Assembly: GCA_023150915.1 (NCBI GenBank)
Contig: JAKLKA010000062.1
Location: 1 to 64,000, forward strand
From: Polyangiaceae bacterium
Lineage (GTDB): Bacteria > Myxococcota_A > Polyangia > Polyangiales > Polyangiaceae
Length of the DNA: 64,000 nucleotides
Direction of reading: 5' to 3'
Under the pieces are notes generated by a model. The model was not told the origin of the DNA, did no database searches, and saw only the letters and a list, made by a program, of their open reading frames with translations. This document shows positions 51,793 to 59,977 of this stretch, in pieces. The stretch's first letter is position 1, and every line of letters begins with the position of its first letter. The position numbers were made by a program, and so were the translations under genes.

Positions 51793-53048
51793 GCCTGGTG
51801 AAGAAGTGGCTGTCGCCCACCCAGCGCATGGGTCCGGTGGATCCGGTGCTGGCGGCCATCGTGGTCGCGTTGATCGGCTTCGGCGTGGTGATGGTCTACA
51901 GCGCCAGCGTCATCGAGGCGACGGTCGTCTTCCGCGACGCGCAGTACTTCCTCAAGCGGCAAGCGATGTTCGGCGGCGCCGCGCTGGCGGTGATCTGGGT
52001 CACCTCGCGCATCGACTATCGGCGGCTGCGCCCCCTGACCTATCCGGTCTTGGGCAGCGTGTTCGTGCTGCTGGTGCTGGCGGTGATCGGCCTGGGCCAC
52101 ACCGGCGGCGGCGCAACGCGCTGGCTTCGGCTGGGGCCGATCCACGTGCAGCCCTCCGAGGCGGCCAAGCTCGCGCTGATCCTCTGGCTGGCGTACTCGC
52201 TCGAGAAGAAGCGCGAGCAGATGAAGACCTTCTCCGTCGGGATGCTGCCGCACCTGCTGATGGCGGGCGCGCTGATGCTGCTCTGTCTCAAGCAACCCGA
52301 CTTCGGCGGCGCTGTGGTGCTGCTGTTCTTGACCTTCACGCTCCTCTTCGTGGCGGGCGCGCGGGTCGGCTATCTGCTCGGGGTCGCCATGATCGGCGGT
52401 CTTGCGGCGGTCTGGCTGGTGCGCTTCACCAGCTATCGCTGGGACCGCATGCTCGCCTGGTTCAACATGAGCGAGCATCGGCAAGATCTCGCGTATCAGC
52501 CCTTCCAATCGGTGATGAGCTTCGGCTCGGGGCAGGTCGGCGGCCTGGGCCTCGGCAAGGGGCTGCAGGTCTTGTACTTGCCCGAGGCGCACACCGACTT
52601 CATCTCGGCCATCATCGGCGAAGAGCTGGGCTTCATCGGCGTGCTGGGGCTGGCAGCCACGTACTTGTTCATCGTGGTGCGCGGCGTGCGCGCGGCGCTG
52701 CTCGCCCAAGACGACTACGGCTCGTACATCGCCTTCGGGATCTCGATGCTGTTCGGCATTCAGGCGGTGGCGAACCTCGCGGTCGCCATGGCGGTGTTGC
52801 CCACCAAGGGGCTGACCCTGCCGTTCGTGAGCTATGGCGGCTCGTCGCTGTTGGTCAGCGCTGCGGCGATGGGCATCTTGCTGAACGTGACTCGGCCCCG
52901 CGAGGGGTCGGAAAATCAGCGGGTGGCCGAGCCGGGCGGGCCGAAGCCCGAGGCCAGCGCCATGCTGGTGAGCGAGGCGGGCTTCGCCGAAGAGGCCACG
53001 CAGCCGCGCCGCAGCCGCGCCGAAAGGCCGCAAGAGGTGATGTCATGA
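51789..53048 (+). CDS. ftsW: Septal peptidoglycan polymerase FtsW
   Basis: 419 residues of SEDS family, about ten transmembrane helices. Hallmarks: VMVYSAS early, QPSEAAKLALILWLAY, a large periplasmic loop with YQPFQSVMSFGSGQVGGLGLGKG, LPEAHTDFISAIIGEELGF, and LPFVSYGGSSLL. It polymerises glycan strands with FtsI at the septum. ATG 51789 overlaps the murD stop, with a GGAGAGGAGG Shine-Dalgarno sequence before it. The cytoplasmic tail of about 55 residues is longer than usual. Confidence 0.95.
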   Translation: MSLVKKWLSPTQRMGPVDPVLAAIVVALIGFGVVMVYSASVIEATVVFRDAQYFLKRQAMFGGAALAVIWVTSRIDYRRLRPLTYPVLGSVFVLLVLAVIGLGHTGGGATRWLRLGPIHVQPSEAAKLALILWLAYSLEKKREQMKTFSVGMLPHLLMAGALMLLCLKQPDFGGAVVLLFLTFTLLFVAGARVGYLLGVAMIGGLAAVWLVRFTSYRWDRMLAWFNMSEHRQDLAYQPFQSVMSFGSGQVGGLGLGKGLQVLYLPEAHTDFISAIIGEELGFIGVLGLAATYLFIVVRGVRAALLAQDDYGSYIAFGISMLFGIQAVANLAVAMAVLPTKGLTLPFVSYGGSSLLVSAAAMGILLNVTRPREGSENQRVAEPGGPKPEASAMLVSEAGFAEEATQPRRSRAERPQEVMS

Positions 53049-54211
53049 CCCGCCCGACGGTGCTGCTCGCCGGCGGCGGGACGGGCGGTCACGTCTTCCC
53101 GCTCATCGCCGTGGCCGATGCGCTCTCGGCGCTGGCGCCCGAGGTGAACCTGGTGTTCGTGGGCACCGAGCGCGGCATGGAGGTGAAGCTGGTGCCCGAG
53201 CGCGGGTACGCGCTCGAGCTGGTGAAGGTGTCGCCGATCCGCGGCGGGGGTCTGGGCGGCGCGGTGCGCGGGGTGTGGCGCGCAATGATGAGCATTCCCG
53301 AATCCAGAGCGCTGCTCGAGCGGCACGCGCCGCGGGCGGTGCTCAGCATCGGCGGGTACGCGGCGGGCCCGATCTCCCTCGCCGCGCGCCTGAAGAAGAC
53401 CCCGCTGGCGCTGATCGAGCCGAACAGCGTGATGGGGCTGGCCAACCGCCTGACGGTGCCGCTGGTACAGCGCGCGTACGTGGCCTTCCCGCAGGCGGGC
53501 CGGCACTTTGGTCGTGGGACGGCGCTGACCACCGGGGTGCCGATCCGTGGCGGCTTCGAGCCCAGGCCCTTCCGGCGGCCCGGCGACGGGCTCGAGGTGT
53601 TGGTGCTCGGTGGCAGCCAGGGCGCCAAGTCGCTGAACGAGACGGTTCCGGCGGCGCTGGGTCGGGTGGGCGCGAAGCTCAGGGTGACGCATCAGTGCGG
53701 TGCGGCGCACGCCGACGGCGTGCGGGCGACCTACGAGAAGCTCGGCGCGCGCTTCGACTGGGAAGTGGTGCCGTTCATTCAAGACGTACCCGCGGCGCTC
53801 GGTGCGGCGAACCTGGTCATCAGCCGCGCCGGGGCGAGCGCGGTCAGCGAGATCGCGGCGGTGGGGCGGCCCGCGCTGTTCGTGCCGTATCCGTACGCGG
53901 CGGGCGATCACCAGCGACACAACGCCGAGACGCTGGCTCGCGCCGGCGCGGCGGTCTCGATCGCCGCCCAGGGAGCGACGGTCGAGACGATCGCGGCCGA
54001 GGTCGAGCGCCTGGCGACGGAGCCGGGGCTGCTCGAGCAGATGGCGGCCGCTGCCGAGCAGTGGGGAAAGCCCCACGCGGCCGCCGAGATCGCGCGGGAT
54101 CTGCTCCGCCTGGCGGGCCTCGCGCTCGAGGCCGCCGGCACGACCGAGCCGCAGCGCAAGCAGGAAGCACCCGACGACGGCGCACCCAGGCTGGCCGAGG
54201 TGGCGGGATGA
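53045..54211 (+). CDS. murG: Lipid II synthase (UDP-GlcNAc transferase)
   Basis: 388 residues. GGGTGGHVFPLIAVADAL (first Gly-rich loop), LSIGGYAAGPISLAAR, ALIEPNSVMGLANR, VLGGSQGAKSLN (second Gly loop), and SRAGASAVSEIAAVGRPALFVPYP (donor site) are the MurG signatures. It converts lipid I to lipid II at the inner face of the membrane. ATG 53045 overlaps ftsW (ATGA). The last 25 residues are a variable tail. Its TGA is part of another ATGA (54208-54211), although murC starts only at 54498. Confidence 0.95.
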   Translation: MTRPTVLLAGGGTGGHVFPLIAVADALSALAPEVNLVFVGTERGMEVKLVPERGYALELVKVSPIRGGGLGGAVRGVWRAMMSIPESRALLERHAPRAVLSIGGYAAGPISLAARLKKTPLALIEPNSVMGLANRLTVPLVQRAYVAFPQAGRHFGRGTALTTGVPIRGGFEPRPFRRPGDGLEVLVLGGSQGAKSLNETVPAALGRVGAKLRVTHQCGAAHADGVRATYEKLGARFDWEVVPFIQDVPAALGAANLVISRAGASAVSEIAAVGRPALFVPYPYAAGDHQRHNAETLARAGAAVSIAAQGATVETIAAEVERLATEPGLLEQMAAAAEQWGKPHAAAEIARDLLRLAGLALEAAGTTEPQRKQEAPDDGAPRLAEVAG

Positions 54212-54243
54212 ACCGGATCTCTCGCCCCTCTGCGCTCCCTTCT

Positions 54244-54346
54244 GGCTCTCCGCAAGCGGCCGTCTTCGGCCGCGAGCGCTCTCCTCTCGCCTCCGGCTCT
54301 CCGCAAGCGCCGCGGAAGCGGCGCGAGCGCTCTCCCTCTCGTCTCC
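54244..54346 (+). repeat. Two tandem hairpin repeats between murG and murC
   Basis: Unit 1 (54244-54294) and unit 2 (54295-54346) share the flanks GGCTCTCCGCAA and GAGCGCTCTCC, but their stems differ: GCGGCCG/CGGCCGC with loop TCTT (54256-54273) against GCGCCGC/GCGGCGC with loop GGAA (54307-54324). Three of the seven base pairs change in a compensatory manner. The rest of the 54212-54497 gap shows only the murC Shine-Dalgarno sequence GGGAGG (54486-54491). Confidence 0.8.
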
Positions 54347-54497
54347 TGTCAGGGAACTCTCGCGGGCGCATGGCTTCTTTCAGAACGCCAGAGTCGCGAG
54401 GCGCCCAAGTCACCCCGACGCCAAACAAAGAATCCAAGTGCGGCCCGCGGGGACGCCTCCGGTCAGAACAGAAGCCTAGACGCGACGGGAGGCGCTC

Positions 54498-55895
54498 ATG
54501 TTTAGGGGCCGTGTCCGGCACGTGCACTTCATCGGGGTCGGCGGCATCGGGATGTCCGGGCTGGCCGAGATCCTGCGCACCCTCGAGTTCGACGTCTCGG
54601 GCTCGGACATGAAAGAGGGCGAGAACACCAACCGGCTGAAGCGGCTGGGCGTGCGGATCGACGTCGGACATCGTGCCGAGAACGTGCGCGGGGCCGACGT
54701 GGTGGTCTTCTCGAGCGCCATCGGGGCCGACAACGCCGAGATGCGCGAGGCCGCGCGGCTGGGGATCCCGATCATCGCCCGCGCCGAGATGCTGGCCGAG
54801 TTGATGCGCCTCAAGTACGGCGTGGCCATCGCCGGCAGCCACGGCAAGACCACCACCACCTCGCTGGTGGCGACGGTGCTGCGCGACGCGGGCTTCGACC
54901 CGACCGTGGTGGTGGGCGGGCGCATGGCGGCGCTGGGCTCGAACGCGCGGCTCGGGGCAGGGGACCTGCTGGTGGCCGAGGCCGACGAGAGCGACGGCTC
55001 GTTCTTGCGGCTCACGCCGACCATCGCGGTGATCACCAACATCGACGCCGAGCACCTGGACTTCTACGGCACCCACGAGCGGGTCAAGACCGCGTTCGTC
55101 GAGTTCGCCGAGCGGGTGCCGTTCTACGGCCTCAGCGTGCTGTGTCTCGACCACCCGCACGTGCAGGACATCTTGCCGCGCATTCGCCACCGTCACGTGA
55201 CCTATGGCCTCTCGCCCCAGGCCGACTACTGCGCGCGCAACGTGCGGCACTCGGGCTTGACCACCAGCTTCTTCGTCAGCCGCAAGGGCCAACCGCTGGG
55301 CGAGTTCTCGGTGCGAATGCCGGGGCAGCACAACGTGCTCAACACGCTGGCCACCATCGCCGTGGCCGACGAGCTCGAGGTACCGCTGGACGTGATGAAG
55401 AGTGCGCTGGCGGGCTTTCACGGCGTGGCCCGGCGCTTCACCGTCACCCACGAGATCGGCGGCGTGACGCTGGTCGACGACTACGGCCACCACCCGGCCG
55501 AGGTGATGGCCACGCTCGAGGCGGCCCGCAAGGTGTTCGATCAGCGGGTGCTGGTGGCCTTTCAGCCCCACCGCTACAGCCGCACGCAGCACTCGTTCGA
55601 CGAGTTCACGCGGGCGTTCAACGTCGCCGATTCGGTGATCATCGCCGACATCTATGCGGCGGGCGAGAAGCCCATCGCGGGCATCAGCGCCGAAGCGCTG
55701 GTCGACGCCATTCGCGAGCACGGCCATCACTCGGTGCGGCACGTGGGCGACAAGCGCGCCATCGCCGACGCCCTGATCCAAGAAGCAGCGCCCGGCGACG
55801 TGGTGATCGCGCTGGGCGCGGGCGACATCAACAAGATCCTGCCGCTGGTGGCCGACGGCCTCCGCGCGCGGTTCGGCGAAGGGAGCCAGGCGTGA
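54498..55895 (+). CDS. murC: UDP-MurNAc:L-alanine ligase
   Basis: 465 residues. VHFIGVGGIGMSGLAEILRTL (N-terminal Rossmann), P-loop AGSHGKTTTTSLVA, EADESDGSFLRLTP, ITNIDAEHLDFYGT, and DDYGHHPAEVMATLEAA identify MurC, which adds the first residue (L-Ala) to UDP-MurNAc. Unlike its neighbours it does not overlap the preceding gene, and has its own Shine-Dalgarno sequence 6-7 bases before the ATG. The usual next genes murB and ddl are missing; its stop overlaps ftsQ directly (GTGA). Confidence 0.95.
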   Translation: MFRGRVRHVHFIGVGGIGMSGLAEILRTLEFDVSGSDMKEGENTNRLKRLGVRIDVGHRAENVRGADVVVFSSAIGADNAEMREAARLGIPIIARAEMLAELMRLKYGVAIAGSHGKTTTTSLVATVLRDAGFDPTVVVGGRMAALGSNARLGAGDLLVAEADESDGSFLRLTPTIAVITNIDAEHLDFYGTHERVKTAFVEFAERVPFYGLSVLCLDHPHVQDILPRIRHRHVTYGLSPQADYCARNVRHSGLTTSFFVSRKGQPLGEFSVRMPGQHNVLNTLATIAVADELEVPLDVMKSALAGFHGVARRFTVTHEIGGVTLVDDYGHHPAEVMATLEAARKVFDQRVLVAFQPHRYSRTQHSFDEFTRAFNVADSVIIADIYAAGEKPIAGISAEALVDAIREHGHHSVRHVGDKRAIADALIQEAAPGDVVIALGAGDINKILPLVADGLRARFGEGSQA

Positions 55896-56806
55896 GCGCG
55901 AAGAAGCATGGGGCCGCGGTCTCTGCGCCGGACGAGAGCGCGTTCGTCGAGAGCGAGAGCCCGAAGCCCGGACCGGTGGCGGCGAAGAACGCCCGGGGGC
56001 GCCGCGCGCAGGGCGGGGTCAGCGAGCCGCCGCCCGAGGGGCCGGGGTTCTTCCGCACCGCCTGGTCGCTGGCCAAGCTGGGCCTGGGCGTGCTCTTGGT
56101 GGTGGGCGCGTCGGTGCTGGTGGCCTGGGGCGCGCACCGCTACGCGCTCACCTCGCCGCGCTTTGCCGTGCGGCAGATCGAGGTCAAGGGCGGCAAGCGC
56201 AAGACCGAAGATCAAATCGCCCAGGTGGCGGGCATCAAGCGCGGGGACAACGTCTTCGCGGTCGACACCAACCAGGTCGAGCAGAAGCTGTTGTCGGACC
56301 CCTGGGTGAAGCAGGTGAAGGTCACCCGCGCGCTGCCCAGCACGGTCAGCATCGAGCTGGAAGAGCGCGAAGCGGGCGCACTGGCGTCCATCGGCGACCG
56401 CCTCTACCTGGTCACCAAGAGCGGCGAGCCGTTCAAGCCGGTGGAAGAGGGCGACCCCTTCGACCTGCCGGTGCTGACCGGGGTGACCGCCGAAGATCTG
56501 GCCCGCGACCGCGCACGGGCGGTCGAGCGCATTGCCTTGGGTCTGGAGATCGTCCGGCACTGGGAGCGCATCCCGATGAGCCGGGTGCACCCGATGCAAG
56601 AGGTGCACTTGGCCCCCGGCGGCGACGTCAGCCTGGCGGTGGGCAAGGCGGGCATCACGGTGCACGTCGGCAAGGGGCCCTGGCGCAAGAAGCTGCTGAT
56701 GGCCGAGCGCGTGATCGGGCAGATGGAGAAAAAGGGCCGGGTGCCCGGCATCGTGTTCGCCGACAACGTGGCCCACCCCGAGCGGGTGGTGGTGAGGATG
56801 CGATGA
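55892..56806 (+). CDS. ftsQ: Cell division protein FtsQ
   Basis: 304 residues from GTG 55892 overlapping murC. A cytoplasmic N-terminal stretch of about 55 residues and a transmembrane helix (about 60-82) are followed by a POTRA domain starting FAVRQIEVKGGKRKTEDQIAQ and containing GDNVFAVDTNQVEQKLLSDPWVKQVKVTRALPSTVSIELEER, the FtsQ/DivIB pattern. The beta domain that follows has EPFKPVEEGDPFDLPVLTG. FtsQ scaffolds FtsL and partners at the division site. Confidence 0.93.
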   Translation: MSAKKHGAAVSAPDESAFVESESPKPGPVAAKNARGRRAQGGVSEPPPEGPGFFRTAWSLAKLGLGVLLVVGASVLVAWGAHRYALTSPRFAVRQIEVKGGKRKTEDQIAQVAGIKRGDNVFAVDTNQVEQKLLSDPWVKQVKVTRALPSTVSIELEEREAGALASIGDRLYLVTKSGEPFKPVEEGDPFDLPVLTGVTAEDLARDRARAVERIALGLEIVRHWERIPMSRVHPMQEVHLAPGGDVSLAVGKAGITVHVGKGPWRKKLLMAERVIGQMEKKGRVPGIVFADNVAHPERVVVRMR

Positions 56807-56808
56807 GC

Positions 56809-56862
56809 GGGCAACTTTCCGGATCTGGGACTGTCCCGGAATCCCTCGTGAAAAGTTGGCCC
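56809..56862 (+). other. Nested inverted repeat between ftsQ and ftsA
   Basis: Three dyads lie inside one another: GGGCAACTTT (56809-56818) with AAAGTTGGCCC (56852-56862, one bulged G), GGAT (56821-56824) with ATCC (56841-56844), and GGGAC/GTCCC (56827-56837). No T-run follows, so it is more likely an attenuator-like or protein-binding site, or a small inserted palindrome, than a plain terminator. Confidence 0.6.
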
Positions 56863-56939
56863 GGTGGGGGGGCCTCTGGCAGCGTCGGCCCTGCTCCGAA
56901 GCCCTGGAAAAAGGCGCGGTCGGAGGCGTGAGGAGAACG

Positions 56940-58205
56940 ATGAGCTACGCCGCCCTGTCCACCCCCGAAATCGTGGTGGGACTCGACCTCGGGTCGACCA
57001 AGGTCAGCGCCGTCGTCGGCGAAGTCGACGCCGACGGCATCACCATTCTGGGTGTCGGCAACGTGCCGTGCCGCGGCCTGCGCAAGGGCGTGATCAGCAA
57101 CATCGAGTGGACGGTGCGCTCGATCCGCGAGGCCATCGACGCGGCCCAGACCATGGCGGGCGTCGAGATCCGCACGGTCTACGCCGGCATCGCCGGGTCC
57201 CACATCCGCAGCCACATGTCGGACGGCGTGTGCGCGATCAGCGGGCGCGAGGTGACCCGGGGCGACCTCGAGCGCGTGCTCGAAGGCGCCCGGGCCATCC
57301 CGGTGGACGCCGATCGCATGATCTTGCACGCGCTTCCCCGCGAGTACGTGGTCGACAACCAGGACGGCATCCGCGACCCGATCGGGATGAGCGGCGTGCG
57401 CCTGCAGGTGCGCTGCAACCTGGTGACGGCAGCCACCAGCTGCGTGCAGAACGTGGTGCGCTGCGTCGAGCGCTGCAACCTGCAGGTGGCCGACGTGGTG
57501 CTCGAGCCGCTGGCCAGCGCCGACGCCGTGGTCTCGGAGGACGAGAAAGAGATCGGCGTCGCGGTCATCGACATCGGCGGTGGCACCACCGATCTGATCT
57601 TGTTCGCCGACGGCGGGGTGGCCCATGTGTCGGTGATCCCGGCGGGCGGCAACAACATCACCAGCGACGTGGCCGCCGGGCTGCGGACGCCCATGGCCGA
57701 GGCCGAGCGTCTCAAGCGCAACTATGGCTGCGCGCTCGGGCGCATGGTCAACGACGACGAAGAGATCGAGGTGCCCGGGGTGGGTGGCCACGGTCCGCGC
57801 CGCGCGGCCCGCCGCCTGCTCAGCGACATCATCGAGCCTCGCGTGGAAGAGATTTTCAGCGAGGCGCGCCGCCGCATCGAAGAGACGGGCCTGCTCGAGC
57901 AGGTGTCCAGCGGCTGCGTGCTCACCGGCGGCGCGGCGCTGATGGAGGGCATGGTCGAGTGCGCCGAAGAAATCCTCGGCATGCCCGTGCGGCTGGGCTT
58001 CCCGGTCGGGGTGCGCGGCATCGTGCAGCTGGTGCAGGGGCCGCAGTACGCCACCGGCGTCGGGCTGGTGCGCTATGGCGCGCAGCAGCTGGCCGACGCT
58101 TGCCCGCGGGGCGGGCTGGTTTCGGTGGAGCCGGTGGCCTTGCCGAGCGAGGCGGCCGCGAAGCAGAAGAGTGGACTCTGGAGCTGGATCAGGGCGGCGT
58201 TCTGA
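56940..58205 (+). CDS. ftsA: Cell division protein FtsA
   Basis: 421 residues, usual length. Actin-fold ATPase motifs: VVGLDLGSTKVSAVVGEV (phosphate 1), the inserted 1C subdomain with YAGIAGSHIRSHMSDG, VAVIDIGGGTTDLILF (phosphate 2), and VLTGGAALMEGMVECAEEIL (adenosine). The C-terminus ends in an amphipathic membrane-targeting helix (KSGLWSWIRAAF). It tethers FtsZ to the inner membrane. ATG 56940 was chosen because AGGAGA lies just before it and MSYAALSTPEIVVGLDLG is the normal start; an upstream ATG lies inside the inverted-repeat region. Confidence 0.95.
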   Translation: MSYAALSTPEIVVGLDLGSTKVSAVVGEVDADGITILGVGNVPCRGLRKGVISNIEWTVRSIREAIDAAQTMAGVEIRTVYAGIAGSHIRSHMSDGVCAISGREVTRGDLERVLEGARAIPVDADRMILHALPREYVVDNQDGIRDPIGMSGVRLQVRCNLVTAATSCVQNVVRCVERCNLQVADVVLEPLASADAVVSEDEKEIGVAVIDIGGGTTDLILFADGGVAHVSVIPAGGNNITSDVAAGLRTPMAEAERLKRNYGCALGRMVNDDEEIEVPGVGGHGPRRAARRLLSDIIEPRVEEIFSEARRRIEETGLLEQVSSGCVLTGGAALMEGMVECAEEILGMPVRLGFPVGVRGIVQLVQGPQYATGVGLVRYGAQQLADACPRGGLVSVEPVALPSEAAAKQKSGLWSWIRAAF

Positions 58206-58349
58206 GCGGCATCCGAGAAACAGAAGTCAGTAGCGACAACGAACACGGACGAACAGCGAACGACGAAGGCTCCACCCAGGGGAAGGCAGGCCCCGGAGCT
58301 CGAGTCACAAGGGAATAGCGGCAATGGCCGCACCGGGAGGATGAGGAAG

Positions 58350-59654
58350 ATGACGTTCTCGATCGAGTTTGCCGACGAGACCCAGGCGTACCAGGCCCGT
58401 ATCAAGGTGATCGGGGTGGGCGGTTCGGGCGGCAACGCAGTCAACACGATGATCCACTTCGGCCTCGAGGGGGTGGAGTTCATCAGTGTGAACACCGACG
58501 CCCAGGCTCTGGGCAGCAACGCCGCCGCCAACAAGATCTCGATCGGCGCCAACCTGACGCGCGGTCTGGGCGCGGGCGCCGACCCCGAGCGCGGCCGCAA
58601 GGCGGCGCTGGAGGACGTCAACCGCATCAAAGAGGTGCTGGAAGGCGCCGACATGGTGTTCATCACCGCCGGCATGGGCGGCGGCACGGGCACCGGCGCG
58701 GCGCCGATCATCGCGCAGATCGCCCGCGAGCTGGGCGCGCTGACGGTGGGCGTGGTGACCAAGCCCTTCGTCTTCGAGGGCAAGAAGCGCGCGCGCCAGG
58801 CCGAGTCGGGCATCGCCGCGCTGAACGATCACGTGGACACGCTGATCACCATCCCCAACGAGAAGCTGATGACCCTGGCCGACGAAGAGCTGACCTTCGT
58901 CGACGCCTTCCGCAAGGCCGACGAGGTCTTGTTCCAGGCCGTGAAGGGGATCAGCGACCTGATCACGCAAGACGGCATCGTGAACGTCGACTTCGCCGAC
59001 GTGCGCACGGTGATGAACAACATGGGCCGCGCGCTGATGGGCACGGGCTGCGCCAAGGGCGAGGGCCGCGCGCGCCTGGCTGCCGAGCACGCCATCACCT
59101 CGCCGCTGCTCGACAACATCAGCGTCGAGGGCGCCACCGGCGTGTTGATCAACATCGTCGGCGGCTCGGACATGAAGATGAAAGAGATCCAAGAGGCGGC
59201 CAGCTTGATTCAAGAGCAGGCCCACGAGGACGCCAACATCATCTTCGGCGCCAGCATCGACGAGAGCATGGGCGAGGCCATCAAGGTGACGGTCATCGCC
59301 ACCGGTTTCGATCGCGCCGACGTGGACATTCCGGTGGAGATTGCCCAGCCCGCGCGGGTGGTGGCCACGGCGCCCAGCCGCCGCGACTCGGTCCGCGACG
59401 CGCTGCGCGAGGGCTTCGGCGTTCCGCCGGCGTCCCGCGCCGCCCACTCGACCGCGCGCCCGGTGATGAACCCCGACTTGGTGCCCGCGCTCTCGACGCG
59501 CCGCCCGGCAGCGCTGGCCGCCAGCCTGCAAGCCGGCAGCTCGCCCAGCTCGAGCGTCATGCCCGAGGTCCGCTCGCGCATCAGCTTCCCTGCCTCGCTC
59601 GATGCCGATGCCGACTGGGACACGCCTACGTTCCAGCGCCGCAACGGCGGCTGA
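58350..59654 (+). CDS. ftsZ: Cell division GTPase FtsZ
   Basis: 434 residues. IKVIGVGGSGGNAVNTM, the tubulin signature GGGTGTG (110-116), GALTVGVVTKPF..EGKKR, and ITIPNEKLM, plus the T7 synergy loop region VNVDFADVRTVM, mark FtsZ. A linker of about 100 residues leads to the C-terminal peptide DWDTPTFQRR, which binds FtsA. ATG 58350 was chosen because GGGAGG lies 9 bases before it; ATG 58341 has no spacing. The 144-base gap after ftsA is A-rich, with repeated CGAACA-type words and no start or terminator. Confidence 0.96.
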   Translation: MTFSIEFADETQAYQARIKVIGVGGSGGNAVNTMIHFGLEGVEFISVNTDAQALGSNAAANKISIGANLTRGLGAGADPERGRKAALEDVNRIKEVLEGADMVFITAGMGGGTGTGAAPIIAQIARELGALTVGVVTKPFVFEGKKRARQAESGIAALNDHVDTLITIPNEKLMTLADEELTFVDAFRKADEVLFQAVKGISDLITQDGIVNVDFADVRTVMNNMGRALMGTGCAKGEGRARLAAEHAITSPLLDNISVEGATGVLINIVGGSDMKMKEIQEAASLIQEQAHEDANIIFGASIDESMGEAIKVTVIATGFDRADVDIPVEIAQPARVVATAPSRRDSVRDALREGFGVPPASRAAHSTARPVMNPDLVPALSTRRPAALAASLQAGSSPSSSVMPEVRSRISFPASLDADADWDTPTFQRRNGG

Positions 59655-59696
59655 TTCTCTGCCTGGTTCGTTTCGATTCCTCCGTACCGGTATGTG

Positions 59697-59726
59697 AACC
59701 CCTCGTCTCGAAAGAGGCGGGGGGTT
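59697..59726 (+). terminator. Terminator hairpin after ftsZ
   Basis: A 13-bp stem (59697-59709 with 59714-59726, two G-U pairs) closes a GAAA tetraloop, 42 bases after the ftsZ stop. The T-tract that follows is weak (CGTGTTTG). It ends the dcw operon. Confidence 0.7.
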
Positions 59727-59835
59727 CGTGTTTGGGGGGTGCTGGCGGTCACGGGCGCAGGCGAAGCAGGAGCTCCGGCGGCCCCGTGTTCAGCCGGAGG
59801 TGGCGGCCTGACAGCACGCCGGACCTGCCAATCCG

Positions 59836-59862
59836 CGACGTGAATGAATATCAACCACGTCG
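59836..59862. promoter_or_regulatory. Perfect 7-bp dyad in the gap after ftsZ
   Basis: CGACGTG (59836-59842) and CACGTCG (59856-59862) flank a 13-base AT-rich centre, a layout usual for dimeric regulators. It lies 115 bases upstream of the lipoprotein ATG at 59978, near a TTGACG/TACGTC promoter-like pair (59941-59946, 59962-59967). The rest of 59727-59977 holds nothing recognised. Confidence 0.4.
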
Positions 59863-59977
59863 TGAATACACTGCCCCGCCGGGTGGATGACGCGCTCGCC
59901 GCGCGGGGCCTCGCCCGAGAACGAGTGGCTCTCTCCCCGCTTGACGAAAGTGCCGGGGTCGTACGTCCATCTCGAGA

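Noticed and set aside
54208-54612. ORF starting at the murG ATGA
   Set aside because: It crosses the hairpin repeats and runs out of frame into murC; Arg/Ser/Pro-rich composition reflects the repeats. It may mark where murC once started.
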